Below are positions 13,674 through 20,325 of a stretch of DNA of 23,641 bases, piece after piece. The translations under genes and the position numbers were made by a program. The notes below the pieces were generated by a model. It had not been told where the DNA came from. It was given only the letters and a program-made list of their open reading frames with translations, and ran no database searches. The stretch comes from a virus, in IMG/VR virus record IMGVR_UViG_3300025087_000298, positions 1-23,641 of that record; one strand, given 5' to 3'. Position 1 is the first letter of the stretch; each line of letters starts with the position of its first letter.

Positions 13674-14447
13674 ATGAGTATCGGAAAAGAAACGTATTCA
13701 ATAGGTGAAAAGCTTTTAGCGTCTGAACAAAACCAGATAGCTAAAAATGCCAACGATGGCGGTGGTTTTCGTGATTCTTACAACGCAGGTGAAACAATCA
13801 ACGGCGCAACATTGCCTGTAGCTGTTTATCGAGCTTCTGCCGATTCGGAGATTTACGCTTGCGACGGTGATGATTCAACAAAATTAAACTTTATAGGATT
13901 TGCGATTTCCAATTCAACAAACGGCAATCCAATTTCAGTTCAATTAGAGGGAGTTGTGCGAGGATTTACTGGATTAACGATTGGAGCTGATTATTATGTC
14001 CAAAACGACAAAACGATTGGAACAACAAAAGGCACATATCCAATAAAGGTTGGGGTTGCTGTCAGCACCACCGAATTATTGATTCTGAATCAAAGTTGGC
14101 AATTGATTGGAACTGATACGATAGCTGCAAGCAGTGCTGTTGCAAATCCTTCTGACACGTCAATAATTCCAGACGGAACACGCTTTATTGTTTATGATTG
14201 TGAATCATACAAACTTGAAACCCCTAATTATAGTTATCAAAAACATGCGCAAATTTTTTTGATGCCAGGTATTATTACCACAGGTTATTTTGCCCCTGTC
14301 GCCACTGGCAATGCGGCTATTCCAACTTGTTTAATTGGCATTAAGGCAAGCATATCAGGCTCCACTTTAACTTGTGAAACGCTAAATTCTGCTGGTGGAG
14401 GAGGAGCGACTTCTTACATCGCTGGAACTGTTTATTATTTTAAATAA
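13674..14447 (+). CDS. tail fibre/decoration-like structural protein
   Basis: 257 residues from the ATG at 13674 (A/T start context, 10 bases after the endonuclease stop). The start MSIGKETYSIGEKLLASEQNQIAKNAN is followed by a beta-rich module found in phage capsid-decoration and tail proteins: YNAGETINGATLPVAVYRASADSEIYACDGDD, LNFIGFAISN, then VQLEGVVRGFTGLTIGADYYVQND, GTTKGTYPIKVGVAVSTTELLIL. The C-terminal part ends GATSYIAGTVYYFK. Probably a virion surface or fibre protein. Upstream in-frame starts would lie inside the endonuclease gene and are rejected. Confidence 0.65.
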   Translation: MSIGKETYSIGEKLLASEQNQIAKNANDGGGFRDSYNAGETINGATLPVAVYRASADSEIYACDGDDSTKLNFIGFAISNSTNGNPISVQLEGVVRGFTGLTIGADYYVQNDKTIGTTKGTYPIKVGVAVSTTELLILNQSWQLIGTDTIAASSAVANPSDTSIIPDGTRFIVYDCESYKLETPNYSYQKHAQIFLMPGIITTGYFAPVATGNAAIPTCLIGIKASISGSTLTCETLNSAGGGGATSYIAGTVYYFK

Positions 14448-14588
14448 TTTTACATCTATGAGCTACAAAGACGCACCAATCTACCAACGTCAACCGTTGC
14501 TAACTTCTTCGTCCAGGTAACAAAAGGAGCCGACACTAACACTTCCTATATCATCGCTGGAAGCATAATGTTCAAATGTCCAGTCTAA
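14448..14588 (+). pseudogene. broken small structural gene or in-frame continuation after the fibre stop
   Basis: Immediately after the TAA at 14445-14447 the same frame stays open for 46 codons to TAA 14586-14588. It encodes a plausible beta protein end (TSTVANFFVQVTKGAD ... SYIIAGSIMFKCPV), which mirrors the end of the preceding protein (TSYIAGTVYYFK). An ATG at 14458 in another frame opens with MSYKDAP but stops after 20 residues. Best reading: a small gene starting at 14458 that has suffered a frameshift. Stop readthrough of the fibre gene or a duplicated C-terminus are alternatives. Confidence 0.45.
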
Positions 14589-14611
14589 ACAATCCCAACA
14601 ATTAACCTTAA

Positions 14612-14644
14612 AAAATAGCCCTTTAAAACGGGTTATTTTGTTTT
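14612..14644 (+). terminator. intrinsic terminator after the structural genes
   Basis: AAAATAGCCC (14612-14621) pairs with GGGTTATTTT (14630-14639) over 10 bp including one G-U, with loop TTTAAAAC, followed by GTTTT. It ends the tail operon and precedes a promoter region for the next block, so position and structure agree. Confidence 0.75.
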
Positions 14645-14829
14645 CCCCTATACTCTACCATTCAAAACCTCACTAAAGTACCTTAAAACGCAATTTTAGC
14701 CCTCAAGTCCTATTCCACTATCACGTCCCCGACCCTTTATCCCTTTAACCTCTACACCCCAAACACCCCCTTTAAACCTTGTACCTGTACCTTATCATTG
14801 TACCTATTCCCTCACAACCCCCAAGGCAC
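14645..14829. other. C-rich, G-poor intergenic stretch
   Basis: No gene. The + strand is strongly depleted in G and rich in C and runs of CCC (for example at 14757-14770). Such C>G segments resemble Rho-utilisation sites, which would back up the intrinsic terminator just before it. The complementary strand carries several GGG tracts at about 14735-14772 and could form a G-quadruplex. Either role is inference. Confidence 0.45.
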
Positions 14830-14838
14830 TTATCCACA
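14830..14838 (+). promoter_or_regulatory. DnaA-box-like 9-mer TTATCCACA (copy 1)
   Basis: TTATCCACA matches the classical DnaA-box consensus exactly. It lies in a small dyad (ACTTATC / GATAAGT, 14828-14847) about 64 bases before the -35 of the promoter at 14902-14929. A second exact copy occupies the equivalent place at 19718. It may bind host DnaA for replication or transcription control, or a phage regulator. Confidence 0.55.
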
Positions 14839-14885
14839 GAGATAAGTTATTTACTCTAAATTTACACATTTTTAAGCAAGTACAC

Positions 14886-14929
14886 AAACCCCTAAAACCC
14901 CTTTACAAATCTATTCCACGTGCTATAAT
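14886..14929 (+). promoter_or_regulatory. sigma70-type promoter with upstream AAACCCCTAAAACCC box (copy 1)
   Basis: -35 TTTACA (14902-14907), 16-nt spacer, extended -10 TGC-TATAAT (14922-14929). The box AAACCCCTAAAACCCC (14886-14901) directly upstream is repeated before the promoter at 19756. It should drive the small-gene operon beginning at 14998. Confidence 0.75.
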
Positions 14930-14997
14930 ATAAATATAAAACATTTAACAACTAACAAACCTAACAAACCTAACTAACCAATCTAACAAACAATCCT
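14930..14997 (+). promoter_or_regulatory. G-free 5' leader with CTAAC repeats
   Basis: From just after the -10 to the ATG at 14998 the + strand contains no G at all. It includes repeats of AACAAACCTAAC/CTAACCAA. The transcript leader would be unstructured, which suits initiation without a Shine-Dalgarno sequence. CCTAAC words recur in other intergenic spots (about 16523, 21394). Confidence 0.5.
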
Positions 14998-15252
14998 ATG
15001 ACCAACATCACAAAGGAACAAGCAATCGAGAAACTAAACGTAAACATCAAAAGCGAAAGAGAGCAATTACTTTGGCTTGCTCAACAACTAAAGAAAATTG
15101 CAACCTACATCGAAGAACAAACACAGACAAGTCAAGAGCGTTATCTTAACTCTCTTGGAGAGATTCAAGCCTTGGGAGCAAGCGTCGATAATTCAATCGG
15201 AAAAGCAGTAATGTTACATCAATCTTTAGACCTTCTTGAAAGAATAGTATAA
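14998..15252 (+). CDS. 84-aa helical protein, unknown function
   Basis: First gene after the strong promoter at 14902-14929, so probably highly expressed early. The protein looks entirely helical, with heptad-like spacing (KLNVNIKSEREQLLWLAQQLKKIATYIEEQ) and a second helix (SVDNSIGKAVMLHQSLDLLERIV). No family is recognised. Early phage proteins of this size often bind and inhibit a host protein, but nothing in the residues shows this. Confidence 0.7.
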   Translation: MTNITKEQAIEKLNVNIKSEREQLLWLAQQLKKIATYIEEQTQTSQERYLNSLGEIQALGASVDNSIGKAVMLHQSLDLLERIV

Positions 15253-15262
15253 TAACATTAAC

Positions 15263-15325
15263 CTATCCTACCCCGAGACCGAAGCATACAGTCATGTTTA
15301 GAAGCCCAGGTCTCGGGAAGGATGG
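15263..15325 (+). ncRNA. long hairpin between 15252 and 15335 (attenuator or small RNA)
   Basis: CCCGAGACC (15272-15280) pairs perfectly with GGTCTCGGG (15309-15317). Outside a small internal loop, CTATCCT (15263-15269) pairs with AGGATGG (15319-15325). The apical loop has 28 nt. The stem is much more GC-rich than its surroundings and ends 9 bases before the next start codon. No T-run follows, so it is not a standard terminator. It is probably a translational control or RNA-processing element. Confidence 0.55.
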
Positions 15326-15334
15326 ATTAAATAT

Positions 15335-15421
15335 ATGAAAAAAGTAAAAGCATTGAATGTGTTTTTAGAAACCTTAATCAGGCGAGGTGGAGTAAGATTC
15401 ACCAGACCCAGAAAAATATGA
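15335..15421 (+). CDS. small basic peptide, 28 aa
   Basis: ATG at 15335 in the usual A/T context, stop TGA 15419-15421 overlapping the next start (ATGA). The peptide is very basic (KKVKALNVFLETLIRRGGVRFTRPRK). A nucleic-acid-binding or purely translational-coupling role is possible. It is the first of a chain of ATGA-linked small genes, which supports coding, but it is short and unrecognised. Confidence 0.4.
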   Translation: MKKVKALNVFLETLIRRGGVRFTRPRKI

Positions 15422-15576
15422 CTAAAAAACAAAAGCTCTGGATAATCACCAATGAATCCATTACTCCAGAGATGACGGCTAAAGAGGTTACCGAGACCGT
15501 TAAAAGAGTAAAGAAAATGAGTAAAGAAAAGATTGAGTCTGAGATTTCTAAAATACCCATATATCAACCTATATGA
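15418..15576 (+). CDS. small charged protein, 52 aa
   Basis: Starts at the ATGA overlap with the previous small gene and ends in another ATGA overlap at 15573-15576. Lys- and Glu-rich, helical in the middle (AKEVTETVKRVKKMSKEKIESEISK). No family is recognised. The chained ATGA overlaps on both sides are good evidence of a translationally coupled operon. Confidence 0.55.
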   Translation: MTKKQKLWIITNESITPEMTAKEVTETVKRVKKMSKEKIESEISKIPIYQPI

Positions 15577-15701
15577 TAAAAGACAAAAGACTTCTTTTGG
15601 ATTATATTCTAACTATAGTTTGTCTTCTTGGCGGATTTTTAACTGGATATTGGTTTCCTCTAGTAGGAGTTTTAAGCTACATTTATTTTTCTAGAAAATA
15701 A
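15573..15701 (+). CDS. small membrane protein, 42 aa
   Basis: Coupled by ATGA to the gene before. After MIKDKRLLLD comes a hydrophobic stretch (YILTIVCLLGGFLTGYW) and a second short one (LVGVLSYIYF) ending in SRK, so one or two membrane spans with a positive C-terminus. Function unknown; phage early membrane peptides may affect host membrane or superinfection (inference). Confidence 0.55.
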   Translation: MIKDKRLLLDYILTIVCLLGGFLTGYWFPLVGVLSYIYFSRK

Positions 15702-15705
15702 CCCT

Positions 15706-15858
15706 ATGACCAAAGCAGAAAAAATCGACATGCTTGCTCGTCAGTATTGCTACAACGAGGAAGACGTGCAAGACTTCATCACAGAGCATGAAAAGTTGTC
15801 AGACTGCAAAATCAATTTAATCTTTTTTAAAGAATTCGAATCACCTGAAGATTTATGA
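15706..15858 (+). CDS. small acidic protein, 50 aa
   Basis: ATG at 15706 after AACCCT, stop TGA at 15856-15858 overlapping the start of the next gene by ATGA. Helical and acidic (KAEKIDMLARQYCYNEEDVQDFITEHEKL). No family is recognised. Coding is supported by coupling and by composition like that of its neighbours. Confidence 0.55.
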   Translation: MTKAEKIDMLARQYCYNEEDVQDFITEHEKLSDCKINLIFFKEFESPEDL

Positions 15859-16151
15859 AAACCCTTGTAGGAATAGTTAGAAGCAAAATCTCGTCCAAAT
15901 CTTATGAAGTTTATCTTGACGAGAATGGGAATTACTCGTGTTCTTGCATAGTATGCCTGAGTGGCAAATCAAGGATGCCGTGCAAGAACGTCCAAGCGCA
16001 TTTGGTTGCCGTTAAATCTTTCAAGAAAGAAGAAACTGTTTCAGAGAATCCTGTCGTTTCCACTCCAATCAGAAAAAGCATTAAAAAATCCTCAATAGAA
16101 AAAATAACTATTTTCAAGCAACAGCTTGAAGAGCTAAGACAATGTCTATGA
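15855..16151 (+). CDS. SWIM-like zinc-finger protein
   Basis: 98 residues. The N-terminal half holds a beta hairpin and a Cys/His cluster, YEVYLDENGNYSCSCIVCLSG...PCKNVQAHLVAV, close to the SWIM pattern CxC...CxnH (here C-S-C, C, then C-x5-H). SWIM fingers bind DNA or protein. The C-terminal half is basic and helical (IRKSIKKSSIEKITIFKQQLEELRQ). Both ends overlap neighbouring genes by ATGA. The His spacing differs from the classical CxH, so the assignment is provisional. Confidence 0.6.
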   Translation: MKTLVGIVRSKISSKSYEVYLDENGNYSCSCIVCLSGKSRMPCKNVQAHLVAVKSFKKEETVSENPVVSTPIRKSIKKSSIEKITIFKQQLEELRQCL

Positions 16152-16498
16152 AATACAAGTACACGCTAAAAGTCGAGAATGTTGAGAGCGGGTTTCCAGT
16201 TATAGAACATGAGTTTGACGGTTCAAAAGAAATTGGTTCTTTTCTGGAATACGATGTAAACTTTTCCATAAAGGGCTGGGAAGATTTGCATACGTTAATT
16301 TGCAAGGTGTGCGGAGAGCGCAAGTTGCTTGCTGAAATCACCTTTAAAGAAACTGATGATGACAGACTAGACCCTATCTGCCACCCATGTGCCGAGCAAG
16401 TTATAGACGGCAGTAAAAAGCTCCCCGAGGTAGAAGCCGAGGAACTCTATAAAACAACCCCCTCACTTACTACCACATTACCACCTCAAGACGTTTAA
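16148..16498 (+). CDS. zinc-ribbon protein, ~116 aa
   Basis: The start at 16148 (MKYKYTLKVENVESGFPVIEHEF) forms an ATGA overlap with the previous stop and is preferred to the ATG at 16142. Two Cys pairs form a ribbon: CKVCGERKLLAEITFK...LDPICHPCAEQV. The N-terminal part is beta-rich and the C-terminus is a low-complexity Thr/Pro tail (TTPSLTTTLPPQDV). Probable nucleic-acid or protein-binding regulator; no specific family recognised. Confidence 0.65.
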   Translation: MKYKYTLKVENVESGFPVIEHEFDGSKEIGSFLEYDVNFSIKGWEDLHTLICKVCGERKLLAEITFKETDDDRLDPICHPCAEQVIDGSKKLPEVEAEELYKTTPSLTTTLPPQDV

Positions 16499-16603
16499 AA
16501 GCCTCTACAACAAGTTTTTTACCCTAACCCATACCTAACCATTAAAAACACAACCAAAGGCCTTTAAAAAGCAAAAACAGGCCTTTCGAGGTACATCAAA
16601 ACT
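16499..16603. other. G-poor intergenic leader with AGGCCTTT repeats
   Basis: No gene. The sequence is C- and A-rich. It contains CCTAAC words like the leader at 14930-14997, the palindrome AAAGGCCTTT and a second AGGCCTTT further on. The motif CTTTAAAAAGCAAAAACAGG resembles CCTTAAAACGCAA.. sequences at about 14690 and 20101, so a shared regulatory element of this phage is likely. Confidence 0.4.
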
Positions 16604-17764
16604 ATGACCAAAACCAAAAAAACAAACATCTACGTGGAGAAAGGCCACAAAGACGTATTGGAGAAAGGCCACAAAGACGTATTGGAGAAAGCAGTGGACA
16701 ACAATCTGCCCGTGTTGTTAATTGGCGAAACGGGGACAGGAAAAACCAGTTTTGTTCGAGATTTAGCCGAAAGAAAGGGGATTGAGTTGTTTAGACTTAA
16801 TCTTACAGGCCAGACTGGGGTTGATGAGTTCCTTGGAAAGTGGCTCGCCTCTCCAGAGAAAGGAACGTATTGGCTTGATGGATTATTGATTCGAGCAATG
16901 AAAGAAGGCAAGTGGATTGTACTTGACGAAATCAACATGGCCTTGCCTGAGATACTTTCAGCACTCCATTCATTATTGGATGACGACAGGAAAATAGTAA
17001 TGAAAGAATTTGACGGAAGCGTGGTCAAACCACATGAAGATTTTAGATTATTCGCCACAATGAATCCTGATGACGAGTACGCCGGAACTAAGGAGTTAAA
17101 CAAAGCGTTCCTATCAAGATTTCCTGTGGTTATGAGAATTGGATACAGCGACAAAGAAGAGCTTATCGTTGAGCAACAGGGAAGCGTTGAAGAATCAGTA
17201 GCTCAATCTCTGGTTATGGTTGGCCATGAGATTCGGTCTGCTAAAAAGAAACAGCTTATCACTTATACCTGTTCAACTAGAGACCTTATTTATTGCGCTT
17301 CATTGATGTCTTTATCCATTCCTAAAGCATTGAGTTTCGAGATGTCCATATTAAATAAGGTTCCCAATGAAGAACGTGAAGCGGTACAGAAAATAATCGA
17401 ACTTGTTACTGGCGAGAAGATAAAGACTTCCGAAGGAAAAACATTCAAAAGCATCGAAGAGATGTTGAAAGACTACAGCAAGTTGGACAAAGAATTACAA
17501 ACAATGAAGAGTGATACAAGCGACTTGCGAGACGCTCTCAACCTCAAAGGACAGGAAGCCGACCAGCTCCAGAAAGAAACCATGTTGGCCAAAAAACTTG
17601 CCAACGAGTTATCTGTTCAGCTTAAAAAAGAACTTGAGTCTCATGCCGCCACCAAGGAGAAAGCTAAGAACCTAATCAAAACTTTTGAATCCTTGACCGA
17701 AGACATTCCAGAAGATGAAAAGAAAGAGACTATGGTGAAAGTAGAAAGCATAGTTAAAGAATAA
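16604..17764 (+). CDS. MoxR/CobS-like AAA+ ATPase with C-terminal coiled coil
   Basis: 386 residues. Walker A GETGTGKT at 41-48, Walker B WIVLDEIN at 104-111, sensor 1 FATMNP at 150-155, and the arginine-finger-like LSRF at 170-173: an AAA_5/MoxR-type ATPase. After about residue 275 the protein becomes a long charged coiled coil (ELQTMKSDTSDLRDALNLKG...QLQKETMLAKKLANELS). In the family such ATPases remodel partner complexes and work with VWA-domain proteins; the next gene, 3 bases on, encodes exactly such a protein. Oddity: residues 12-27 are an exact tandem duplication EKGHKDVL x2 (24-bp DNA repeat). Likely early or middle-expressed. Confidence 0.88.
   Translation: MTKTKKTNIYVEKGHKDVLEKGHKDVLEKAVDNNLPVLLIGETGTGKTSFVRDLAERKGIELFRLNLTGQTGVDEFLGKWLASPEKGTYWLDGLLIRAMKEGKWIVLDEINMALPEILSALHSLLDDDRKIVMKEFDGSVVKPHEDFRLFATMNPDDEYAGTKELNKAFLSRFPVVMRIGYSDKEELIVEQQGSVEESVAQSLVMVGHEIRSAKKKQLITYTCSTRDLIYCASLMSLSIPKALSFEMSILNKVPNEEREAVQKIIELVTGEKIKTSEGKTFKSIEEMLKDYSKLDKELQTMKSDTSDLRDALNLKGQEADQLQKETMLAKKLANELSVQLKKELESHAATKEKAKNLIKTFESLTEDIPEDEKKETMVKVESIVKE
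16637..16684 (+). repeat. exact 24-bp tandem repeat x2 in AAA+ gene
   Basis: The 24-bp unit at 16637-16660 is repeated exactly at 16661-16684 and partly again (GAGAAAG) at 16685. It keeps frame and adds eight residues (EKGHKDVL). The identical DNA shows a recent duplication. Confidence 0.9.
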
Positions 17765-17767
17765 ATT

Positions 17768-19717
17768 ATGTTACATCACAAGAAAGAACTAGAAATCTTA
17801 GCCAATGTTTTATCCGACAAAATCAATGTCAGGATAATTCCCAGCGATTGTTGGAAATGCGATACGTCAAAAATGGTTATTTATTATCCTTCCGAAAGTT
17901 GGCTTGTCAATGCGGATTTCGGGCTTATAATCCACGAAGCTTCTCATTTGAGATTCTCTACTTTTAACAAGGCCAATAACAAGGCCAAGTTCCTTGAACA
18001 CATCAAGAAGTTCAAGAAAGAGAGTGTTCCGTTAATCCAACTCCATAACGCATTTGAGGATTTGAGAGTCGACAGGCTTATAGGGATAGTATATCCAGGC
18101 GCAAAGATGTATCTTGAAGAATTGTATTACGAACAGTATCTGGATGTCTTCGAGAAATACAGGATGGCCAACAGCCTAAAGTGGTACAGCAGAGAAATCA
18201 GGGATAAACATTCTGATTATCTCGTGGATAACAGCTGGATAGGCTTTTGTTTCTACTGGTTGTTCTTTTTCGAGGTGTCAGAAACTCATGCCAATTCATT
18301 CCTGCAATTCTTTAATGAAGATTTGATTCGAGCCATAGACGACAGTTATGATTTTATAACCAAAGAGTTCCCTAAAGTTGAAAGTGATGATGACATTTTC
18401 CAATTCCTTAAAAAGGTTCTCAAATTTAAAAAGGTTCTCAAATTTTTCCTGCCATTGGTTGAAGACATTGAAAACGAAGAAGAGTATGAGAAGCCAGAAG
18501 ACAGGAGAACTGATAAGGACGGTAGCGGAAGCAAAAAATCCGATGAGGCTGGAGAATCTGATAAGCCAGGAGAAAAATCTAAAAGCGATGATAGCGAGAC
18601 TGGAGACAAAGGAGAAGTTGGCTTCACAAAAGAGAAACTTAAAAAAATCATCAGTGAGGTTGAAAAAGTTATAGACAAGTTTATCAGCAGTTCCGCGCCT
18701 GGTGATGCTGGAGAAAAAGAAGGAGCCGAGCCAGATGTTTCAGGAAAGATGTCAGATATAAGCAGCAGTTCAAAAAGCTCTTCCGAAAACCCTGTAAAAG
18801 AAATATCCAGAGACGTGTTGGCTGATATGATTGGAGAATCAAAAGATGATGAAGATAAAGAATCTAAACTATCGTCTAAATTGTCATCTAAGAGACTTGA
18901 CTTTAGCGATTTGAGAGATTTATTCAAACTCAGGGATTCCGATGGAACTTATCTCTTGCCAGAAGATTTGGCTCATGACGTTGAGATGAATCTAGCCAAA
19001 GTACGCAGTGCTATTTCAGTTCTTAAAGATAGCGAGACTAACCGTTACGCAGGCGGATACGATAGTGGAAAACTAGAGAACAGAAAACTATGGAAACTGA
19101 CCAGCGTAAAAAAGACTAAAGTCTTCAGCAGAAAGATAGTTGACAGCAATGATAACAAGGACATGGCTGTAGCCATACTGACTGACGTTAGTGGTAGTAT
19201 GCTAGGCTCAAAGATACAGCACGCTTGCAGGGCTACCGCATTACTTGCCAAGGCTTTAGAGATGGCGGGCAAACCAGTAGCGGTCTACAGTTTTAACGGT
19301 AAATTCACTAAACATAAGGAATGGACCAAAAAAATGGACTACAAACGCATGGTTGAAATAGAGAATATAGTTTTAAGCGGAGACGGCTGTAAGTTCAATA
19401 ATGATGGATACGCAGTAAAGATGACAGCCAAGGAGTTAGCCAAGCGTTCCGAAAAGAATAAGATTATGATAGTTCTTTCAGACGGCCACCCCGAAGAGAG
19501 CGATGAGCGTTCTCCCGAAGGAATCCCTTACAATGAATACAGTCTAAGAGATGAAGCATTGAAAGCCGAGAAAATAGCTAAAGTATATTCAGTAGGAATA
19601 CAAAACAGCAGCGTTGAGAGATACTATTCAAGACACGTAGTAATCCACAGCGTTAAAGAGCTTGCCCCTGTAATGACTAAGTTCTTTAAAGAGAATTCAG
19701 GCAAGCGAAGGAAATAG
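17768..19717 (+). CDS. VWA-domain protein with HExxH motif, CobT-like partner of the AAA+ ATPase
   Basis: 649 residues. The N-terminal metallopeptidase-like domain has HEASH at 56-60 and a later Glu in LHNAFEDLRVDRL (93-104), the HExxH...ED.R pattern of gluzincin-like proteins linked to CobT/VWA families. An acidic, Ser/Glu/Lys low-complexity linker spans about 235-385. The C-terminal VWA domain has MIDAS DVSGSM at about 473-478, followed by helix and strand IMIVLSDGHPEE with the second MIDAS region. CobS/CobT-like pairs act as ATP-driven chaperones or chelatases; here no cobalamin genes are visible. It carries an 18-bp tandem repeat. Target unknown. Confidence 0.85.
   Translation: MLHHKKELEILANVLSDKINVRIIPSDCWKCDTSKMVIYYPSESWLVNADFGLIIHEASHLRFSTFNKANNKAKFLEHIKKFKKESVPLIQLHNAFEDLRVDRLIGIVYPGAKMYLEELYYEQYLDVFEKYRMANSLKWYSREIRDKHSDYLVDNSWIGFCFYWLFFFEVSETHANSFLQFFNEDLIRAIDDSYDFITKEFPKVESDDDIFQFLKKVLKFKKVLKFFLPLVEDIENEEEYEKPEDRRTDKDGSGSKKSDEAGESDKPGEKSKSDDSETGDKGEVGFTKEKLKKIISEVEKVIDKFISSSAPGDAGEKEGAEPDVSGKMSDISSSSKSSSENPVKEISRDVLADMIGESKDDEDKESKLSSKLSSKRLDFSDLRDLFKLRDSDGTYLLPEDLAHDVEMNLAKVRSAISVLKDSETNRYAGGYDSGKLENRKLWKLTSVKKTKVFSRKIVDSNDNKDMAVAILTDVSGSMLGSKIQHACRATALLAKALEMAGKPVAVYSFNGKFTKHKEWTKKMDYKRMVEIENIVLSGDGCKFNNDGYAVKMTAKELAKRSEKNKIMIVLSDGHPEESDERSPEGIPYNEYSLRDEALKAEKIAKVYSVGIQNSSVERYYSRHVVIHSVKELAPVMTKFFKENSGKRRK
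18408..18443 (+). repeat. exact 18-bp tandem repeat x2 in VWA gene
   Basis: The 18-bp unit at 18408-18425 is repeated at 18426-18443, in frame, giving LKKVLKFKKVLKF. It lies just before the acidic linker. Like the repeat in the ATPase gene it is an unmutated recent duplication. Confidence 0.85.
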
Positions 19718-19726
19718 TTATCCACA
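19718..19726 (+). promoter_or_regulatory. DnaA-box-like 9-mer TTATCCACA (copy 2)
   Basis: Exact second copy of TTATCCACA, starting immediately after the VWA stop codon and 30 bases before the -35 at 19756. Copy 1 at 14830 also precedes the same type of promoter. The pairing with a duplicated promoter argues against chance. Confidence 0.55.
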
Positions 19727-19740
19727 GTTTTATATAGCCA

Positions 19741-19784
19741 AAACCCCTAAAACCCTTTACACAATCAATATTATATGCTACGAT
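19741..19784 (+). promoter_or_regulatory. sigma70-type promoter with AAACCCCTAAAACCC box (copy 2)
   Basis: The box AAACCCCTAAAACCC (19741-19755), -35 TTTACA (19756-19761), 17-nt spacer and extended -10 TGC-TACGAT (19777-19784) repeat the layout at 14886-14929. The -10 is weaker than copy 1. It should drive the HTH gene and probably the following membrane genes. Confidence 0.7.
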
Positions 19785-19811
19785 AACAATATAACCCATG
19801 CGGAAAAATCT

Positions 19812-20123
19812 ATGGAAGAAATAACCAAAAGTTGGTATTCAACCGATGAATTGGCTAATATGTCTTGGTTCCCAGCCAAATCACCAAGCACAATCAGGAC
19901 GTTAATCAGGTTGGGTAAGCTTGAGGCAATCAATGTAAGCTCAACTGGAGTATTGCCCAGGTTTAAAATAAGCAAGGAATCTATTTTAAAGTATTTGGTG
20001 TCATGTGGAGTGGACTTGATTTTACCGCCAGACGATTTAAAACCCTCTAAAACGTCCATTTCCGAGGTCGAACATACCAAATCACCAAAACCCAAGTCAA
20101 AGCACCTTAAAACGCAAAAATAG
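19812..20123 (+). CDS. excisionase/MerR-like HTH DNA-binding protein
   Basis: 103 residues. WYSTDELANMSWFPAKSPSTIRTLIRLGKLEAINVS, then LPRFKISKESILKYLVS, is the standard excisionase-type winged HTH: helix, recognition helix with STIR, wing 'GKLeAi', and a final 'ykIskesl..yl'. The C-terminal 35 residues are Pro/Lys-rich and disordered. It is the first gene after the promoter at 19756, so a regulator (possibly of its own promoter) or a recombination directionality factor. No integrase is visible in the window, so regulator is preferred. An ATG at 19798 is out of frame. Confidence 0.75.
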   Translation: MEEITKSWYSTDELANMSWFPAKSPSTIRTLIRLGKLEAINVSSTGVLPRFKISKESILKYLVSCGVDLILPPDDLKPSKTSISEVEHTKSPKPKSKHLKTQK

Positions 20124-20166
20124 GCCTCGCAGCCCTATTCTAAACAAGCGTTAATCAATCAATCCT

Positions 20167-20289
20167 ATGAATACGGAGTTATTCAATCAATTCATGACAA
20201 TTATCAGATGGCTTATCATCTTCGAAGGTGCGGTTGCCCTTCTTATGGTTTTAGCCCTCCTGTTCTTGAAGTCGGTCATTAAGAAATAA
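20167..20289 (+). CDS. small single-span membrane protein, 40 aa
   Basis: ATG at 20167 preceded by CAATCCT, the same heptamer that precedes the start at 14998. The frame stops at TAA 20287-20289. Residues 10-36 are hydrophobic (MTIIRWLIIFEGAVALLMVLALLFL) and it ends in KSVIKK. It precedes the SPFH-protein gene by 36 bases; a partner or regulator of that membrane protein is plausible. Not recognised as a family. Confidence 0.6.
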   Translation: MNTELFNQFMTIIRWLIIFEGAVALLMVLALLFLKSVIKK

Positions 20290-20325
20290 ACTTTTAATAA
20301 TCTGTTCGTTTAATAATTTAAACTT

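Noticed and set aside
16630-17154. 174-aa minus-strand ORF
   Set aside because: Antisense shadow of the AAA+ domain; the sense strand has full Walker motifs.
18346-18927. 193-aa minus-strand ORF rich in Ser and Leu
   Set aside because: Antisense shadow of the acidic, Ser/Lys/Glu low-complexity linker of the VWA protein.
19812-20123. Excisionase of an integration module
   Set aside because: HTH type fits, but no integrase or attachment site is visible in this window; kept as a general DNA-binding regulator.
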